Positions 24,208 through 34,651 are shown, counted from the stretch's first letter. The stretch: 36,681 nucleotides of DNA from Limnoraphis robusta CS-951 (GCF_000972705.2 NZ_LATL02000216.1:1-36681), one strand, 5' to 3'. The notes: a model not told the origin generated them from the letters alone. A program made the numbers and translations.

Positions 24208-24864
24208 ATGGAAAATACCGCAAATCAACAATTTAAAATAACCCAGCTTACAGCAGTTAATGTTGCTAAAGCAATACCAATTTTCTTGTTAATTGGCTGT
24301 GCAATCTTGTTTGGAATTCACGATGTGCGGCAAGTCATTTATCTCTGTTTGCATATTAGTTATTGTGTTTGGTGGTTGGTTGAACAATGGTTTTATCCAA
24401 AGCGTGGAGAGATGTTATTTAATGAACCTGCTGGAGTGTTTGAATTTATATTCATCCTCTTCTATGTGGGGTTTCTTTACACACTTCCGGGTTATTTAGC
24501 CTTTGTTAACCCCGAACCCATTTCAATGATTACGGTTGGAATTGCTTTACCTCTGTTCTTTTTTGGCAGTTTAATTAATGCCAGTGCGGACGCACAAAAA
24601 TTAACCGCAAAAGAGTTCGGTGCGGGTTTGGTTCAAGATAATATTTGGCGACTTTCTCGCAATATTAACTACTTCGGAGATTTGATGAGATATCTCAGTT
24701 TTGCCGTGGTTGCGGGTTCGCTCTGGGCTTATATTGTACCGGGGCAAGTCATGGCACTTTATCTACTAAGAATGAATCAAAAAGACCTCAGCATGAGCGA
24801 AAAATATCCCGAATATCAGGAATACAAACAAAATACTCGCAGATTGATTCCCTTTATTTGGTAA
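24208..24864 (+). CDS. Isoprenylcysteine methyltransferase/DUF1295-like membrane protein
   Basis: 218 aa with about five to six hydrophobic segments (IPIFLLIGCAILFGI, FEFIFILFYVGFLYTLPGYL, MITVGIALPLFFFGSLI, LSFAVVAGSLWAYIVP). The C-terminal block LSMSEKYPEYQEYKQNTRRL then IPFIW matches the end of ICMT/DUF1295/steroid-5-alpha-reductase-like membrane proteins, where a Pro-Glu-Tyr-xx-Tyr motif helps bind SAM or NADPH. GDLMRYLSF in the middle is typical as well. The gene lies 61 nt after the PLD gene on the same strand. Substrate unknown. Confidence 0.75.
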   Translation: MENTANQQFKITQLTAVNVAKAIPIFLLIGCAILFGIHDVRQVIYLCLHISYCVWWLVEQWFYPKRGEMLFNEPAGVFEFIFILFYVGFLYTLPGYLAFVNPEPISMITVGIALPLFFFGSLINASADAQKLTAKEFGAGLVQDNIWRLSRNINYFGDLMRYLSFAVVAGSLWAYIVPGQVMALYLLRMNQKDLSMSEKYPEYQEYKQNTRRLIPFIW

Positions 24865-24959
24865 TTTTCATTAGGATTAAAAGAGATGAGGTAAAAGTAT
24901 TAATACAATCCTCATCTTTTTTGTTATAATCAAAATAATTCCTGAGTCTGTTGAGAATT

Positions 24960-25547
24960 ATGGCGATCGCAACTCCTAAACGTTTTACAGTAGCAGAATA
25001 TCACCGTTTAACTGAACTCGGATTTTTTACCGAAGATGATCGGGTTGAACTTATTAGCGGAGAATTTTTTGATATGGCGGCGAAAGGAACCCCTCACGCT
25101 GTTTGTGAGACTCGTTTAGAACGGGAATTATACAAGCTTATTGGAGACAAAGCAACTCTCAGAGGACAACAACCGATTATTTTATCTTCCAATAGCGAAC
25201 CAGAACCGGATCGGGTTATTGTTGTTAACCGTGAAGATGATTATTTAAGTTCTCATCCAACGGCTGAGGATATTTTACTGCTAATTGAGATATCTGATTC
25301 ATCTTTAGATTATGATCAAGAAATCAAGTTAATGGCTTATGCTGAAAATAATATCAAAGAGTATTGGATTTTTAACCTAATTGATTATCAACTGGAATGT
25401 TACAGCGAACCCTATCAAAAACTTGATCAATCTTTTGGTTATCGTCGCAAGTTAATTATGTTATCGAATGAAAGCGTTATTTTACCTTGTTTTCCAGAAT
25501 TATCCTTAGAATTATCAAAAATATTTCCACCTCAGTTTAACTCTTAA
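24960..25547 (+). CDS. Uma2 family (DUF820) putative endonuclease
   Basis: 195 aa from ATG 24960. A TTG at 24951 in the same frame is possible, but MAIATPKRFTVAEYHRL is the usual family start. PD-(D/E)XK-type core: PEPDRVIV with Asp84, ILLLIEISDSS with Glu110, and Lys123 in QEIKLMAYAENNIKEYWIF. The active-site residues are all present. Uma2 genes are multiplied in cyanobacteria and often sit near mobile elements; their function is unresolved. Here it converges with a UPF0175 gene, ends 1 nt apart. Confidence 0.88.
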   Translation: MAIATPKRFTVAEYHRLTELGFFTEDDRVELISGEFFDMAAKGTPHAVCETRLERELYKLIGDKATLRGQQPIILSSNSEPEPDRVIVVNREDDYLSSHPTAEDILLLIEISDSSLDYDQEIKLMAYAENNIKEYWIFNLIDYQLECYSEPYQKLDQSFGYRRKLIMLSNESVILPCFPELSLELSKIFPPQFNS

Positions 25548-25548
25548 A

Positions 25549-25833
25549 TTACAGTAATATTTTCATAACTTGAGTAACTTCTTCTTGCAAGTCCTCTACA
25601 GTCATGGTTTCATCAAAAGGACTAATTTTATATTCACGCATTATATTAGATAATTGTCCGCGATTAATTTTTAACATTTCTGCGGCACGTCCAGCACTAA
25701 TTTCAGCATGGCGTAGCAAGTCCATAACAAAGGCTTCTTTTGCTTTTTCTTGGGCGGCGAGAAATCGTTCTTCAGTGATAAATTCTGGAATCTCTGTAAT
25801 GGTAAAAGTTACTTCCCGTTTCCGAAATGACAT
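25549..25833 (-). CDS. UPF0175 family protein (antitoxin-like)
   Basis: 94 aa, soluble. EKAKEAFVMDLLRHAEISAG followed by RAAEMLKINRGQLSNIMREY is a helix-turn-helix-like UPF0175 domain, with a C-terminal acidic stretch (MTVEDLQEEVTQVMKIL). Members commonly pair with a PIN- or RelE-type toxin gene; none follows on this strand, so it is an orphan here. 3' end faces the Uma2 gene. Confidence 0.8.
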   Translation of the reverse strand: MSFRKREVTFTITEIPEFITEERFLAAQEKAKEAFVMDLLRHAEISAGRAAEMLKINRGQLSNIMREYKISPFDETMTVEDLQEEVTQVMKILL

Positions 25834-25963
25834 TTTTTTACCTCAGAATACTCAAATTTTAACTTCGTTTATCTAATAATATAATACATTTTAAAGCCGA
25901 TAGGCGATTAACTTACCACAATCTGAGATAATAGTATGTTGCTCTCTACAGGAAATCAAAACC

Positions 25964-27766
25964 ATGCGACTCTCGAAAATGTTATTTGTAACGTTGCGTG
26001 AAGATCCAGCCGAAGCCGAAATACCCAGCCATAAACTCTTGGTTCGTGCGGGTTATATTCGTCGCATTGGAAGCGGAATATATGCCTATCTTCCCCTCAT
26101 GTGGCGGGTTTTGCAGAAAGTTTCGCAAATAGTCCGCGAAGAAATGAACGCCACCGGCGCCGAAGAATGTTTGCTACCTCAAGTTCAACCTGCGGAGTTG
26201 TGGCAAGAGTCCGGTCGATGGGATACTTATACTAAAGCAGAAGGGATTATGTTTGCTTTAACCGATCGCCGTAACCGAGATTTAGCCTTAGGGCCAACTC
26301 ACGAAGAAGTGATCACAACCATTGCTAAAGAAATGATCCGTTCCTATCAACAACTTCCCCTACATTTATATCAAATTCAAACCAAATTTCGGGATGAAAT
26401 TAGACCTCGTTTTGGGTTAATGCGGGGACGAGAATTTATAATGAAAGATGGCTATTCGTTCCATACCGATGAAGACAGTTTGAAAGAAACCTATAAAGCG
26501 ATGGATCAGGCGTATCGTAATATGTTACGGCGCTGTGGGTTAGCATTTCGGGCGGTAGAAGCAGATTCTGGGGCGATAGGCGGATCGGGTTCTCAAGAGT
26601 TTATGGTGTTAGCTGAAGCGGGAGAAGATGAAGTTCTCTACACCGAAGATGGCAAATATGCAGCGAATGTTGAAAAGGCGGTTTCTCTCCCTGCTGATGC
26701 CGAACCTTCGGCGTTTAAAACCTATGAAAAACGAGAAACACCGAATACAGCAACCATAGAAACGCTGTGTAATTTTCTCAAATGTTCGCCGACGCAAATT
26801 GTTAAAAATGTTCTTTATCAGGCGATTTTTGATAACGGGATGACGGTGTTAGTGTTGGTGAATATTCGGGGCGATCAAGATGTTAATGAGGTTAAGTTGC
26901 AAAATGAGTTAACCAAATTAGCCGATCAATATGAAGCAAAAACGGTGATTTCGTTAACGGTTCCTGATGAAGAAGCCCAACAAAAATGGGCGGCTAAACC
27001 GTTGCCGTTGGGTTATATTGCACCCGATTTAGCGGATGATTATATAACCGGAAGTAAGCAGGTTAACGCTAAGTTTTTACGAATGGTTGATCAGACGGCT
27101 GTAGAGTTGGATAATTTTGTAACGGGGGCGAATGAGTCGGGATATCACGTTGTTGGGGCGAACTGGAAAAAAGAGTTTGAATTGCCTAAACTTGTAGTCG
27201 ATATTAGAACTGCAAAAGCAGGCGATCGCGCCGTTCACGACGCCAAACAAATCTTAGAAACAGCCAGAGGAATTGAAGTCGGTCATATCTTCCAATTGGG
27301 AACAAAATATTCTAAAATAATGGGAGCAACCTGTACGAATGAAAAGGGCGAAGAAATTCCCTTAGTCATGGGGTGTTATGGGGTTGGGGTGTCGCGTTTA
27401 GCCCAGTCTGCGGTTGAACAATCTTATGATAAAGATGGGATTATTTGGCCTGTAGCGATCGCACCTTATCATGCTATTGTTACGATTCCTAACATTGGCG
27501 ATAGTGAGCAGGTAGAAGTGGCAGAAAATCTGTATAATCAGCTAAATAAAGCCGGAATTGAGACATTACTGGATGATCGCGACGAACGAGCCGGAGTCAA
27601 GTTCAAAGACGCGGATTTGATCGGGATTCCCTATCGGATTGTAACAGGGCGATCGCTCAAATCGGGTAAAGTGGAGATTGTTGAACGAGCTACCCACAAT
27701 TCCCAAGAAGTCGCCATAGAAGATGTCGTCAAATATCTCCAGCAGTCCATCGCAGCAGCATTGTAG
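25964..27766 (+). CDS. proS: Prolyl-tRNA synthetase
   Basis: 600 aa, cytoplasmic, class II enzyme charging tRNA-Pro. Motif 1 region ([16 protein letters not shown]), motif 2 ([19 protein letters not shown]), the inserted editing domain (about 230-390, [14 protein letters not shown] and following) that clears mischarged Ala-tRNA, motif 3 ([12 protein letters not shown]) and the anticodon-binding domain ([10 protein letters not shown] to the end) are all seen. Length matches bacterial-type ProRS. The stop TAG is part of the GTAGGGGCGGGTT repeat that follows (27765). Confidence 0.97.
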   Translation: MRLSKMLFVTLREDPAEAEIPSHKLLVRAGYIRRIGSGIYAYLPLMWRVLQKVSQIVREEMNATGAEECLLPQVQPAELWQESGRWDTYTKAEGIMFALTDRRNRDLALGPTHEEVITTIAKEMIRSYQQLPLHLYQIQTKFRDEIRPRFGLMRGREFIMKDGYSFHTDEDSLKETYKAMDQAYRNMLRRCGLAFRAVEADSGAIGGSGSQEFMVLAEAGEDEVLYTEDGKYAANVEKAVSLPADAEPSAFKTYEKRETPNTATIETLCNFLKCSPTQIVKNVLYQAIFDNGMTVLVLVNIRGDQDVNEVKLQNELTKLADQYEAKTVISLTVPDEEAQQKWAAKPLPLGYIAPDLADDYITGSKQVNAKFLRMVDQTAVELDNFVTGANESGYHVVGANWKKEFELPKLVVDIRTAKAGDRAVHDAKQILETARGIEVGHIFQLGTKYSKIMGATCTNEKGEEIPLVMGCYGVGVSRLAQSAVEQSYDKDGIIWPVAIAPYHAIVTIPNIGDSEQVEVAENLYNQLNKAGIETLLDDRDERAGVKFKDADLIGIPYRIVTGRSLKSGKVEIVERATHNSQEVAIEDVVKYLQQSIAAAL

Positions 27767-27822
27767 GGGCGGGTTCCGAATGAATCTATGTTTCCCAGCA
27801 ATAACTGATCTAAACCCGCCCC
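27765..27822 (+). repeat. GGGGCGGGTT-ended palindromic repeat, copy C
   Basis: AGGGGCGGGTTCCG, then CTATGTTTCCCAGCA, ATAACTGATCT, and AAACCCGCCCC. The closest match is copy B. Its first bases supply the proS stop codon (TTG-TAG-GGG), so the element must have arrived without adding codons or replaced the original gene end. Confidence 0.8.
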
Positions 27823-27833
27823 GGACTCCGAAG

Positions 27834-27990
27834 AAGTCAGAAGTCAGAAGTCAGAAGTCAGAAGTTTAAAATTGCATGATTGCATGATTGCCTCTTGCCT
27901 GTTGCCTCTTGCCTTTTGCATGATTGCATGATTGCCTGTTGCCTTTTGCATGATTGCATGATTGCCTCTTACAAGATTGCCTCTTGCCTA
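27834..27990. repeat. Simple tandem repeats before the atp operon
   Basis: First a 7-bp unit (AGAAGTC) repeated about four times (27834-27865), then a mosaic of TTGCATGA, TTGCCTCTTGCC and TTGCCTTTTGCC units. Blocks of this kind are frequent in intergenic DNA of filamentous cyanobacteria. The 303-base gap 27767-28069 is made of this plus repeat copy C; the operon promoter should lie after 27990, but no consensus pair is evident. Confidence 0.75.
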
Positions 27991-28069
27991 AATTGCCATT
28001 TTTGTTACCGATACATGGTATTATCAGTGATGGCTTGCAGAGCGCAGCCAAAAACCCAAGTTTGAGTTT

Positions 28070-28519
28070 GTGAGTTTTGTTACCTTGTCTGACTCCATAG
28101 TAGAAACCACACCCCCCGTAGAGAACAGTTCCGACTCAGGCGTGCTTAATCCTGAACCGGACCCCTCCATGCAGGAGTATTATCAGCTCCAGCAGGACTT
28201 GCTAATCGTGACGGTTATATTGACAGGCGTTATTTTTGTGACGGTCTGCTTTTTTTATCCGCTCAAGATTGCTCTAAATTATTTATTAGGAGCGGTTGTA
28301 AGTGTGGTTTACTTAAGAATGTTAGCAAAAGACGTTGAGAAACTGGGTAGACAGCAACAACGTCTGAGCAAAGCTCGGTTAGGTATATTTATTGGGTTGA
28401 TTGTTGTTGCAACTCAATGGAATAGCTTATCGATTCTGCCCATCTTTTTGGGATTTCTGACGTACAAAGCTGCGCTCATTCTGTATGTGCTGAAAACAGC
28501 ACTGATGCCAGAGAGCTAG
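28070..28519 (+). CDS. atp1: ATP synthase subunit I (Atp1)
   Basis: 149 aa from a GTG start. Four hydrophobic segments ([67 protein letters not shown]) follow an acidic 35-residue N-terminus. First gene of the cyanobacterial atp1 operon. Family members help assemble the c-ring in the thylakoid membrane. Separated by 56 nt from the subunit a gene. Confidence 0.88.
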   Translation: MSFVTLSDSIVETTPPVENSSDSGVLNPEPDPSMQEYYQLQQDLLIVTVILTGVIFVTVCFFYPLKIALNYLLGAVVSVVYLRMLAKDVEKLGRQQQRLSKARLGIFIGLIVVATQWNSLSILPIFLGFLTYKAALILYVLKTALMPES

Positions 28520-28575
28520 TCTGTTGCAGGCAAAGTCAGACTTGGGGCCTGTACTTGTAAGGGGAAGCCTTTTGA

Positions 28576-29331
28576 ATGCAAATGCTTGAATCTTTCAACG
28601 CTATTAACTGTTTTCCCCTCGCCAGTTTGGAAGTCGGTCAGCACTTCTACTGGGAGCTGGGCAATCTAAGAGTACACGGACAGATTTTCCTCACCTCTTG
28701 GTTTGTGATAGCGGTGCTAATGTTGGCTGCTATTTTAGCAACAACCAACATTCAGCGTATTCCCAGTGGAATGCAAAATTTCATGGAGTTTGTCCTGGAA
28801 TTTGTTCGCAACCTGGCTAAAGACCAAATCGGGGAAAAAGAATATCGCCCCTGGGTACCATTTGTTGGTACATTATTTTTGTTCATCTTTGTGTCGAACT
28901 GGTCAGGGGCATTAGTTCCTTGGAAGCTCATTGAGCTACCCGCAGGAGAACTTGCCGCTCCGACGAGTGACATTAACACAACGATAGCATTAGCACTGCT
29001 GACCTCGGGCGCGTATTTTTACGCAGGTATTAGCAAAAAAGGCGTTGTCGGCTACTTTGCTGATTATGCCAAGCCAGTACCTTTTCTTGCCCCCTTCCGG
29101 GTGATTGAAGATTTCACCAAGCCTCTTTCTCTGAGCTTCCGTCTGTTCGGTAACGTGTTGGCGGATGAATTAGTAGTAGCGGTGTTGGTATTTCTGGTAC
29201 CTCTATTTATTCCCCTGCCGTTGATGGTCTTGGGTTTATTCCTCGGTTCCATTCAGGCACTGATTTTTGCCACTCTAGCAGCTAACTATATTGGGGAAGC
29301 TCTAGAAGGGCATGGTGAAGAACATCACTAA
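28576..29331 (+). CDS. atpB: ATP synthase subunit a (F0)
   Basis: 251 aa (called atpI in older cyanobacterial usage). Thylakoid membrane stator subunit that forms the two proton half-channels. About five hydrophobic helices. The essential arginine is Arg189 in [11 protein letters not shown]; the C-terminal helix [20 protein letters not shown] carries conserved residues. Second gene of the operon, followed by atpE. Confidence 0.97.
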   Translation: MQMLESFNAINCFPLASLEVGQHFYWELGNLRVHGQIFLTSWFVIAVLMLAAILATTNIQRIPSGMQNFMEFVLEFVRNLAKDQIGEKEYRPWVPFVGTLFLFIFVSNWSGALVPWKLIELPAGELAAPTSDINTTIALALLTSGAYFYAGISKKGVVGYFADYAKPVPFLAPFRVIEDFTKPLSLSFRLFGNVLADELVVAVLVFLVPLFIPLPLMVLGLFLGSIQALIFATLAANYIGEALEGHGEEHH

Positions 29332-29347
29332 AGTGAAAACTGAGTAG

Positions 29348-29698
<351 letters not shown>

Positions 29699-29701
29699 AA
29701 A

Positions 29702-29771
29702 GTTTAGAGTTTAGGTTTTAGATAGACTGGATATTCTTCACCCAAAAAGTCTGAAATCTAAACTCTCAAAC
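29702..29771 (+). promoter_or_regulatory. Stem-loop between atpE and the b' gene
   Basis: GTTTAGAGTTTAG (29702-29714) pairs with CTAAACTCTCAAAC (29758-29771), a 13-bp stem with one bulged base and a 43-nt loop. No U-run follows, so it is not a terminator. Its place, right after the gene needed in most copies, fits an mRNA-stabilising or processing element. The arms could instead be an intergenic repeat. Confidence 0.5.
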
Positions 29772-29804
29772 CAGACAGCATGGGAACTCTAGACACAATA
29801 ACTA

Positions 29805-30290
29805 ATGATGCACTGGACGATTCTACTCGCAGTTGAAGAAACGGCAAAAGAGGGTGGGCTATTTGATATAAATGCAACCTTGCCTCTAATGGCTGTACAA
29901 TTTTTGCTCCTTGCAGTCATTTTAAATGCTATTTTTTACAAGCCACTCGGAAAAGCAATTGATGAGCGTGCCGAGTACATTCGAGAAAATAGACTGCAAG
30001 CTCAAGAGCGATTAACAAAAGCGGAAAAGTTAGCTCAACAATACGAGCAGGAACTCGCAGAAACCCGCAAGCAATCTCAAAATGTGATTGCCACCGCTCA
30101 GGCGGAAGCCCGGAAAATCGCATCGGAGAAAATGGCTGAGGCTCTACAAGAAGCCCAAAAGCTAAGAGAGCAAGCTGCTCAGGAAATTGAGCAGGAAAAG
30201 CAACAAGCTTTAGAAACTTTAGAGCAACAGATTGAACCACTCAGTCGGCAAATTCTAGAAAAGCTATTAGGGCCTGAATTGGTGAGATAA
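29805..30290 (+). CDS. atpF2: ATP synthase subunit b' (F0)
   Basis: 161 aa (also atpG in cyanobacteria). One N-terminal hydrophobic helix ([22 protein letters not shown]) followed by a long charged coiled coil ([20 protein letters not shown] onward). Photosynthetic organisms use b and b' as a heterodimer for the peripheral stalk, which links F1 to F0. ATG-ATG pair at the start; 29805 chosen, 29808 equally possible. Confidence 0.94.
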   Translation: MMHWTILLAVEETAKEGGLFDINATLPLMAVQFLLLAVILNAIFYKPLGKAIDERAEYIRENRLQAQERLTKAEKLAQQYEQELAETRKQSQNVIATAQAEARKIASEKMAEALQEAQKLREQAAQEIEQEKQQALETLEQQIEPLSRQILEKLLGPELVR

Positions 30291-30343
30291 CCCTCAATTA
30301 TTTTAGGTCAAACTGTTAGCAGCGCAGTTATGAGAAGAACATC

Positions 30344-30865
30344 ATGGAGACCGTAGTATTACTAGCTACAGAGGCAGCCTCTGAAGGCGAGTTTGGCTTC
30401 AACTTCGATATTTTAGACAGCAACCTGATTAACCTTGCCATATTGATTGGAGTTCTAGTCTTTTTTGGACGAGGTTTTTTAGGAAAGCTCCTCAGTGAAA
30501 GACGAGCCAATATCGAGCAGGCGATACAAGAAGCAGAGCAACGTCAAAAACAAGCCTCTGTTGCTTTAGCCGAGCAACAACAAAAGTTGACTCAAGCTCA
30601 AGCCGAAGCCGAGCGCATTCGAGCCGAAGCCCAAGAACGAGCCAAAGCCGTTCAAGCTCAAATAGAAGCTCAGGCCGTGCAGGATGTCGAACGCATGAAA
30701 GCTGCGGCAAGTCAAGAAATGGATGGAGAACGGGAACGGGCGATCGCGACTTTACGCGCGGTAGCCGTAGCAATGGCTCTAGAACGCTCAGAAGCCAGAC
30801 TAAAAGAACAACTTGACCATTCTGCTCAAGAACAATTAATTGACCGCAGTTTGGCGTTATTGTGA
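30344..30865 (+). CDS. atpF: ATP synthase subunit b (F0)
   Basis: 173 aa. A short N-terminal extension, a single membrane helix ([20 protein letters not shown]), then a hydrophilic coiled coil rich in Glu, Gln and Ala ([20 protein letters not shown]). It pairs with b' to form the stator stalk. Ends 8 nt before the delta gene, so the two are translationally close. Confidence 0.95.
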   Translation: METVVLLATEAASEGEFGFNFDILDSNLINLAILIGVLVFFGRGFLGKLLSERRANIEQAIQEAEQRQKQASVALAEQQQKLTQAQAEAERIRAEAQERAKAVQAQIEAQAVQDVERMKAAASQEMDGERERAIATLRAVAVAMALERSEARLKEQLDHSAQEQLIDRSLALL

Positions 30866-30873
30866 GGTAATGA

Positions 30874-31419
30874 ATGAGCGCAATTGTCGGTGAAATTGTC
30901 GAGCCTTACGCACAGGCTTTGATGTCAGTAGCCAAGTCAAACAATCTAACCAACGAAATCGGAGAGATTCTCCGCTCTTTGTTGGAATTGATGGAAAATT
31001 CCGAACCGTTGAGAAAGTTTTTGGGAAATCCTGTGATCAAACGGGATGACAAAAAAGCAGTGATTGGGCAAATTTTCCGCGAGGAAGCCAACCCCTACGT
31101 GCGAAACTTTGCCATGCTTCTCGTGGATCGAGGACGGATTTCCTTTCTCGAACCGATCGCCAAGCAGTATCTCGCTCTACTGCGTCAACTCAATAAAACC
31201 GTATTGGCAGAAGTCACCTCGGCGATTGAGTTAAACGATGGTCAAAAACACACCCTCTGCGAGAAAGTTAAAGGGATAACAGGCGCAGAGAATGTAGAAA
31301 TCATCACCAAAACTGACCCCGATTTGCTCGGCGGTGTGATTATTAAAGTCGGTTCTCAGGTGATTGATGCCAGTCTGCGCGGTCAATTGCGTCGGATTGG
31401 AATTCGCCTGAACGCTTAA
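30874..31419 (+). CDS. atpH: ATP synthase subunit delta (F1)
   Basis: 181 aa (also atpD in cyanobacterial naming). N-terminal helical bundle (EPYAQALMSVAKSNNLTNEI) that caps alpha subunits, and a C-terminal domain with the conserved GGVIIKVGSQVIDASLRGQL then RRIGIRL that binds b/b'. Soluble, on the F1 side. 112 nt precede atpA and hold CAGTTTACAGTTTACAG-type short repeats. Confidence 0.95.
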   Translation: MSAIVGEIVEPYAQALMSVAKSNNLTNEIGEILRSLLELMENSEPLRKFLGNPVIKRDDKKAVIGQIFREEANPYVRNFAMLLVDRGRISFLEPIAKQYLALLRQLNKTVLAEVTSAIELNDGQKHTLCEKVKGITGAENVEIITKTDPDLLGGVIIKVGSQVIDASLRGQLRRIGIRLNA

Positions 31420-31531
31420 CAGTTTACAGTTTACAGTGACCAGTTAAGAGTGAATACTGATAACTGCAAAACTGATAACTGTAATTGCCAATCAACAACA
31501 GAAATCTTGCAGAGCTAACGACTAGAGAACT

Positions 31532-33049
31532 ATGGTAGCAATTAGACCAGACGAAATCAGCAGCATCATTCAACAGCAGATCCAACAGTACGACCAAGAT
31601 GTAAAAGTCTCCAACGTCGGAACCGTTCTGCAAGTCGGAGATGGGATTGCTCGTATTTATGGCTTAGACAAAGCCATGTCTTCAGAACTGCTAGAGTTCC
31701 AAGATGGCACAATCGGCATCGCCCTCAACCTAGAAGAAGACAACGTGGGAGCGGTGTTGATGGGAGAAGGTCGTGGAATTGAAGAAGGTTCCTCCGTCAT
31801 CGCCACCGGAAGAATTGCTGAGATTCCCGTCGGTGAAGGAATGCTGGGTCGGATTGTCGATGCTTTAGCTCGTCCCATTGATGGTAAAGGCGAAATCAAC
31901 GCCTCAGAATCTCGTCTACTCGAATCTCCTGCCCCTGGAATTGTTGATCGCCGCTCCGTTTGCGAACCCATGCAAACTGGAATTACAGCGATTGATTCCA
32001 TGATTCCTATCGGCAGAGGTCAGCGCGAACTGATTATTGGCGACAGACAAACAGGTAAAACCGCGATCGCGATCGACACCATTATTAACCAAAAAGGCGA
32101 AGACGTCATTTGCGTCTACGTTGCGATCGGTCAAAAAGCCTCTACCGTTGCTCAAGTAGCAGGAACCCTTGCCGAAAAAGGCGCAATGGACTACACCGTA
32201 ATCGTAGCTGCCAGTGCCAGTGAACCCGCTACCTTACAATACTTAGCGCCCTACGCCGGAGCCGCGATCGCAGAATACTTCATGTACAAGGGTAAGCACA
32301 CCCTCGTCATCTATGATGACTTGTCGAAGCAAGCTCAAGCCTACCGTCAAATGTCGCTGCTTCTGCGTCGTCCTCCCGGTCGGGAAGCCTATCCCGGAGA
32401 TGTTTTCTATCTCCACTCTCGTCTCCTCGAACGAGCCGCGAAGTTGAACGATAAACTCGGTGGCGGAAGTATGACGGCTCTGCCGATTATTGAAACCCAA
32501 GCGGGTGACGTTTCGGCTTACATCCCCACCAACGTAATTTCCATTACCGATGGTCAGATCTTCTTATCGGCTGACTTGTTTAACTCCGGTTTACGTCCGG
32601 CTGTAAACGCAGGGATTTCAGTATCCCGTGTAGGTTCTGCCGCTCAAACCAAAGCGATTAAAAAGGTTGCCGGTAAGATTAAACTAGAGTTGGCCCAGTT
32701 TGCTGAGTTGGCGGCATTTTCTCAGTTTGCTTCTGACTTGGATGAAGCCACTCGCAAACAGTTAGGTCGGGGTGAACGCTTACGCGAACTCCTCAAACAA
32801 CCCCAAAATTCGCCTCTGCAATTGTTCGAGCAGGTTGCGATTATTTACACGGGGATTAACGGTTATCTTGATGAAGTTCCGGTGGAAAAAGTGGTTTCTT
32901 TTGCTGCTGGACTGCGGGATTACCTGAAAAACAACAAGCCTAAGTATTGCGAAATCGTCCAAGGCGAAAAAGTCTTAACTGACGAAGCCGAAAATCTCCT
33001 CAAAGAAGGAATTAGCGAATTTAAGCAAACCTTCCTTGTTTCTGCTTAG
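31532..33049 (+). CDS. atpA: ATP synthase subunit alpha (F1)
   Basis: 505 aa. Beta-barrel N-terminus ([16 protein letters not shown]), P-loop GDRQTGKT at about 170-177, catalytic-interface stretch containing [20 protein letters not shown], and [19 protein letters not shown]. The C-terminal helical domain is complete. Alpha subunits alternate with beta in the F1 hexamer; the beta and epsilon genes are not in the window, as expected for the split atp operons of cyanobacteria. Confidence 0.98.
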   Translation: MVAIRPDEISSIIQQQIQQYDQDVKVSNVGTVLQVGDGIARIYGLDKAMSSELLEFQDGTIGIALNLEEDNVGAVLMGEGRGIEEGSSVIATGRIAEIPVGEGMLGRIVDALARPIDGKGEINASESRLLESPAPGIVDRRSVCEPMQTGITAIDSMIPIGRGQRELIIGDRQTGKTAIAIDTIINQKGEDVICVYVAIGQKASTVAQVAGTLAEKGAMDYTVIVAASASEPATLQYLAPYAGAAIAEYFMYKGKHTLVIYDDLSKQAQAYRQMSLLLRRPPGREAYPGDVFYLHSRLLERAAKLNDKLGGGSMTALPIIETQAGDVSAYIPTNVISITDGQIFLSADLFNSGLRPAVNAGISVSRVGSAAQTKAIKKVAGKIKLELAQFAELAAFSQFASDLDEATRKQLGRGERLRELLKQPQNSPLQLFEQVAIIYTGINGYLDEVPVEKVVSFAAGLRDYLKNNKPKYCEIVQGEKVLTDEAENLLKEGISEFKQTFLVSA

Positions 33050-33058
33050 TTAGGTTTT

Positions 33059-33109
33059 GTGACCAGTGAGAAATCCGGCATTTAGCTTTGAGAAAATCTC
33101 ATTGGTCAC
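33059..33109 (+). promoter_or_regulatory. Stem-loop between atpA and the gamma gene
   Basis: GTGACCAGTGAGA (33059-33071) pairs with TCTCATTGGTCAC (33097-33109): 13 bp with one G-U pair and a 25-nt loop. No U-tract, so not a classical terminator. It could lower gamma expression (one per complex, against three alpha) or be a dispersed repeat, since GTGACCAGTTAAGAG-type sequence also occurs before atpA (31436). Confidence 0.5.
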
Positions 33110-33140
33110 TGTTAACAAATAACTGATAAGTGACCACGCT

Positions 33141-34091
33141 ATGTCAAACTTAAAAGCGATTCGCGATCGCATTGCTTCAGTCAAAAATACAAAAAAAATT
33201 ACTGAGGCAATGCGTTTAGTTGCCTCTGCCAAAGTTCGTCGCGCTCAAGAACAAGTCTTAGCAACTCGTCCTTTTGCTGATAAACTCGCCGGGGTTCTTT
33301 ATGCCTTGCAGTCCCGTCTACAATTGGAGAATCTTGATTCTCCTTTACTCGAACAACGGGATGTTAAAAAAGTAGGATTGCTGGTGATTTCCGGCAACCG
33401 GGGTTTGTGCGGTACCTACAACAGCAATATTATCAAACGGGCGGAAAGTCGCGCTAAAGAATTGATGGCTGAAGGGGTTGAATGCACTTATATCCTCGTC
33501 GGACGTAAAGCCATTCAGTATTTTCAACGCCGGGATGTACCGATTCAAAAAAAGACAGAAAACCCTGAAAAAACTCCCCCAGGCGATAAAGTTGCAGATG
33601 CGGCGGAAGAAGTTCTTTCGTTGTTTTTATCAGGAGAAGTGGATCGGGTAGAATTAATTTACACGAAATTTGTTTCGTTGATTAGTTCACGGCCTGTGGT
33701 TCAAACACTCCTTCCCCTTACTCTTCAAGGCTTGGAAGTTCAAGATGATGAAGTCTTCCGCCTGACGACAAGCGGGGGACACCTGGATGTTACTCGTGAA
33801 AAAGTCGCAATCACGCCGAAAACTCTACCCCGTGATATGATTTTTGAACAAGATCCAGTGCAAATTCTGGATGCTTTGTTACCTTTGTATTTGACTAACC
33901 AGCTTTTACGGGCGTGGCAAGAATCAACCGCGAGTGAGTTAGCCGCCCGGATGACTGCAATGAGTAACGCCAGTGAGAATGCTGGAGAGTTGATGAAAAG
34001 CTTGACGTTATCCTACAACAAAGCTCGACAAGCTGCAATTACTCAGGAACTCTTAGAAGTTGTTGGTGGTGCGGAAGCGCTCAACGGTTAA
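33141..34091 (+). CDS. atpG: ATP synthase subunit gamma (F1)
   Basis: 316 aa (also atpC). Central rotor shaft. N-terminus [20 protein letters not shown] and C-terminus [20 protein letters not shown] plus [17 protein letters not shown] are the two coiled-coil ends found in every gamma. The middle [19 protein letters not shown] is conserved. Length includes the insert typical of photosynthetic gammas, and the cysteine pair of the chloroplast redox switch is absent, as in other cyanobacteria. Last gene of the operon; a clear terminator follows. Confidence 0.96.
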   Translation: MSNLKAIRDRIASVKNTKKITEAMRLVASAKVRRAQEQVLATRPFADKLAGVLYALQSRLQLENLDSPLLEQRDVKKVGLLVISGNRGLCGTYNSNIIKRAESRAKELMAEGVECTYILVGRKAIQYFQRRDVPIQKKTENPEKTPPGDKVADAAEEVLSLFLSGEVDRVELIYTKFVSLISSRPVVQTLLPLTLQGLEVQDDEVFRLTTSGGHLDVTREKVAITPKTLPRDMIFEQDPVQILDALLPLYLTNQLLRAWQESTASELAARMTAMSNASENAGELMKSLTLSYNKARQAAITQELLEVVGGAEALNG

Positions 34092-34124
34092 ACGACATCT
34101 GCCTAAAATTTGCGATACACCATC

Positions 34125-34151
34125 AGGGTTGTGAAATTCACAGCCCTTTTC
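34125..34151 (+). terminator. Intrinsic terminator of the atp operon
   Basis: AGGGTTGTG (34125-34133) pairs with CACAGCCCT (34139-34147; one G-U pair) across a short AAATT loop, followed by TTTTC. It starts 34 nt after the gamma stop codon. Confidence 0.85.
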
Positions 34152-34176
34152 TTCATTCCATAAGAGAGTTATGTAT

Positions 34177-34403
34177 AGCGCTTCGCGCTGGTATAGCAGA
34201 AATCAGGAGACACCGAGACTGGAGACAGAATTGAAACCTTTATCATAAAAGGATTTGACAGAAAAACAGTGTCCTAATCAACTCTTTCTCTGCTATATAT
34301 TTACAAATGTACGGCACGAAGAATAGCCAAAAGCCTGACTATACCGAACTTTTTCCCGCAAGATTGCCTTTTGCCTTTTGCCTCTTGCCTAGCGCTTCGC
34401 GCT
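34177..34403. repeat. AGCGCTTCGCGCT palindrome pair flanking MITE and TTGCC repeats
   Basis: The 13-mer AGCGCTTCGCGCT occurs at 34177-34189 and again at 34391-34403. Between them lie MITE copy 4 and a TTGCCTTTTGCCTCTTGCC run (34364-34390). Part of the 699-base gene-free gap 34092-34790, which otherwise contains the operon terminator, the candidate sRNA and the upp promoter region. Confidence 0.65.
34192..34297 (-). mobile_element. MITE, copy 4 (full length)
   Basis: 106 bp from TATAGCAGAAATCAGG to CTCTTTCTCTGCTATA, both ends present as imperfect inverted repeats (TATAGCAGAAA against TATAGCAGAGAAA). Orientation is opposite to copies 1 and 3. It is the best reference copy in this window; no open frame is encoded. 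Confidence 0.88.
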
Positions 34404-34583
34404 ATATTTAGAAATCTGTAGCGTCCATCAGACAATAGGGCGATGATCTCCTCAATAAATGAGAACTCAATGCAATAAACTGGTTTGTTTTAAAAGGGAT
34501 CACAGCAGCTCGGACTCGTATCTAGTCTAGCCTCTAGCTTCCTTGTCACCCCGTCAGCCTGAACTGCCATCCTCAGAATAAAC

Positions 34584-34644
34584 AAAAACGGGAGCGGTTG
34601 ATTACCTGCCGTCCCGTCTGCCGATCCTTTGAGAGGAGAACACT
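34584..34644 (-). ncRNA. Candidate 61-nt small RNA
   Basis: On the minus strand a near-consensus promoter (34652-34680) is followed by a predicted start at 34644 (A) and, about 60 nt later, a terminator hairpin with a T-run. The 5' part AGTGTTCTCCTCTCAAAG is predicted unpaired and contains CUCCUCUC, complementary to a Shine-Dalgarno sequence. No ORF. Size and plan recall Yfr1-type cyanobacterial sRNAs, but the Yfr1 core ACUCCUCACAC is not present. Divergent from upp. Existence of the RNA is inferred from the signals only. Confidence 0.55.
34588..34617 (-). terminator. Terminator of the candidate sRNA
   Basis: Minus strand: ACGGGA-CGG, 11-nt loop, CCG-C-TCCCGT, then TTTTTG. Nine base pairs with a single bulged C and a U-run on the minus strand only. 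Confidence 0.7.
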
Positions 34645-34651
34645 AAAACTT

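Noticed and set aside
34584..34644. Annotation of the sRNA as Yfr1
   Set aside because: The invariant ACUCCUCACAC core and 5' hairpin are not seen.
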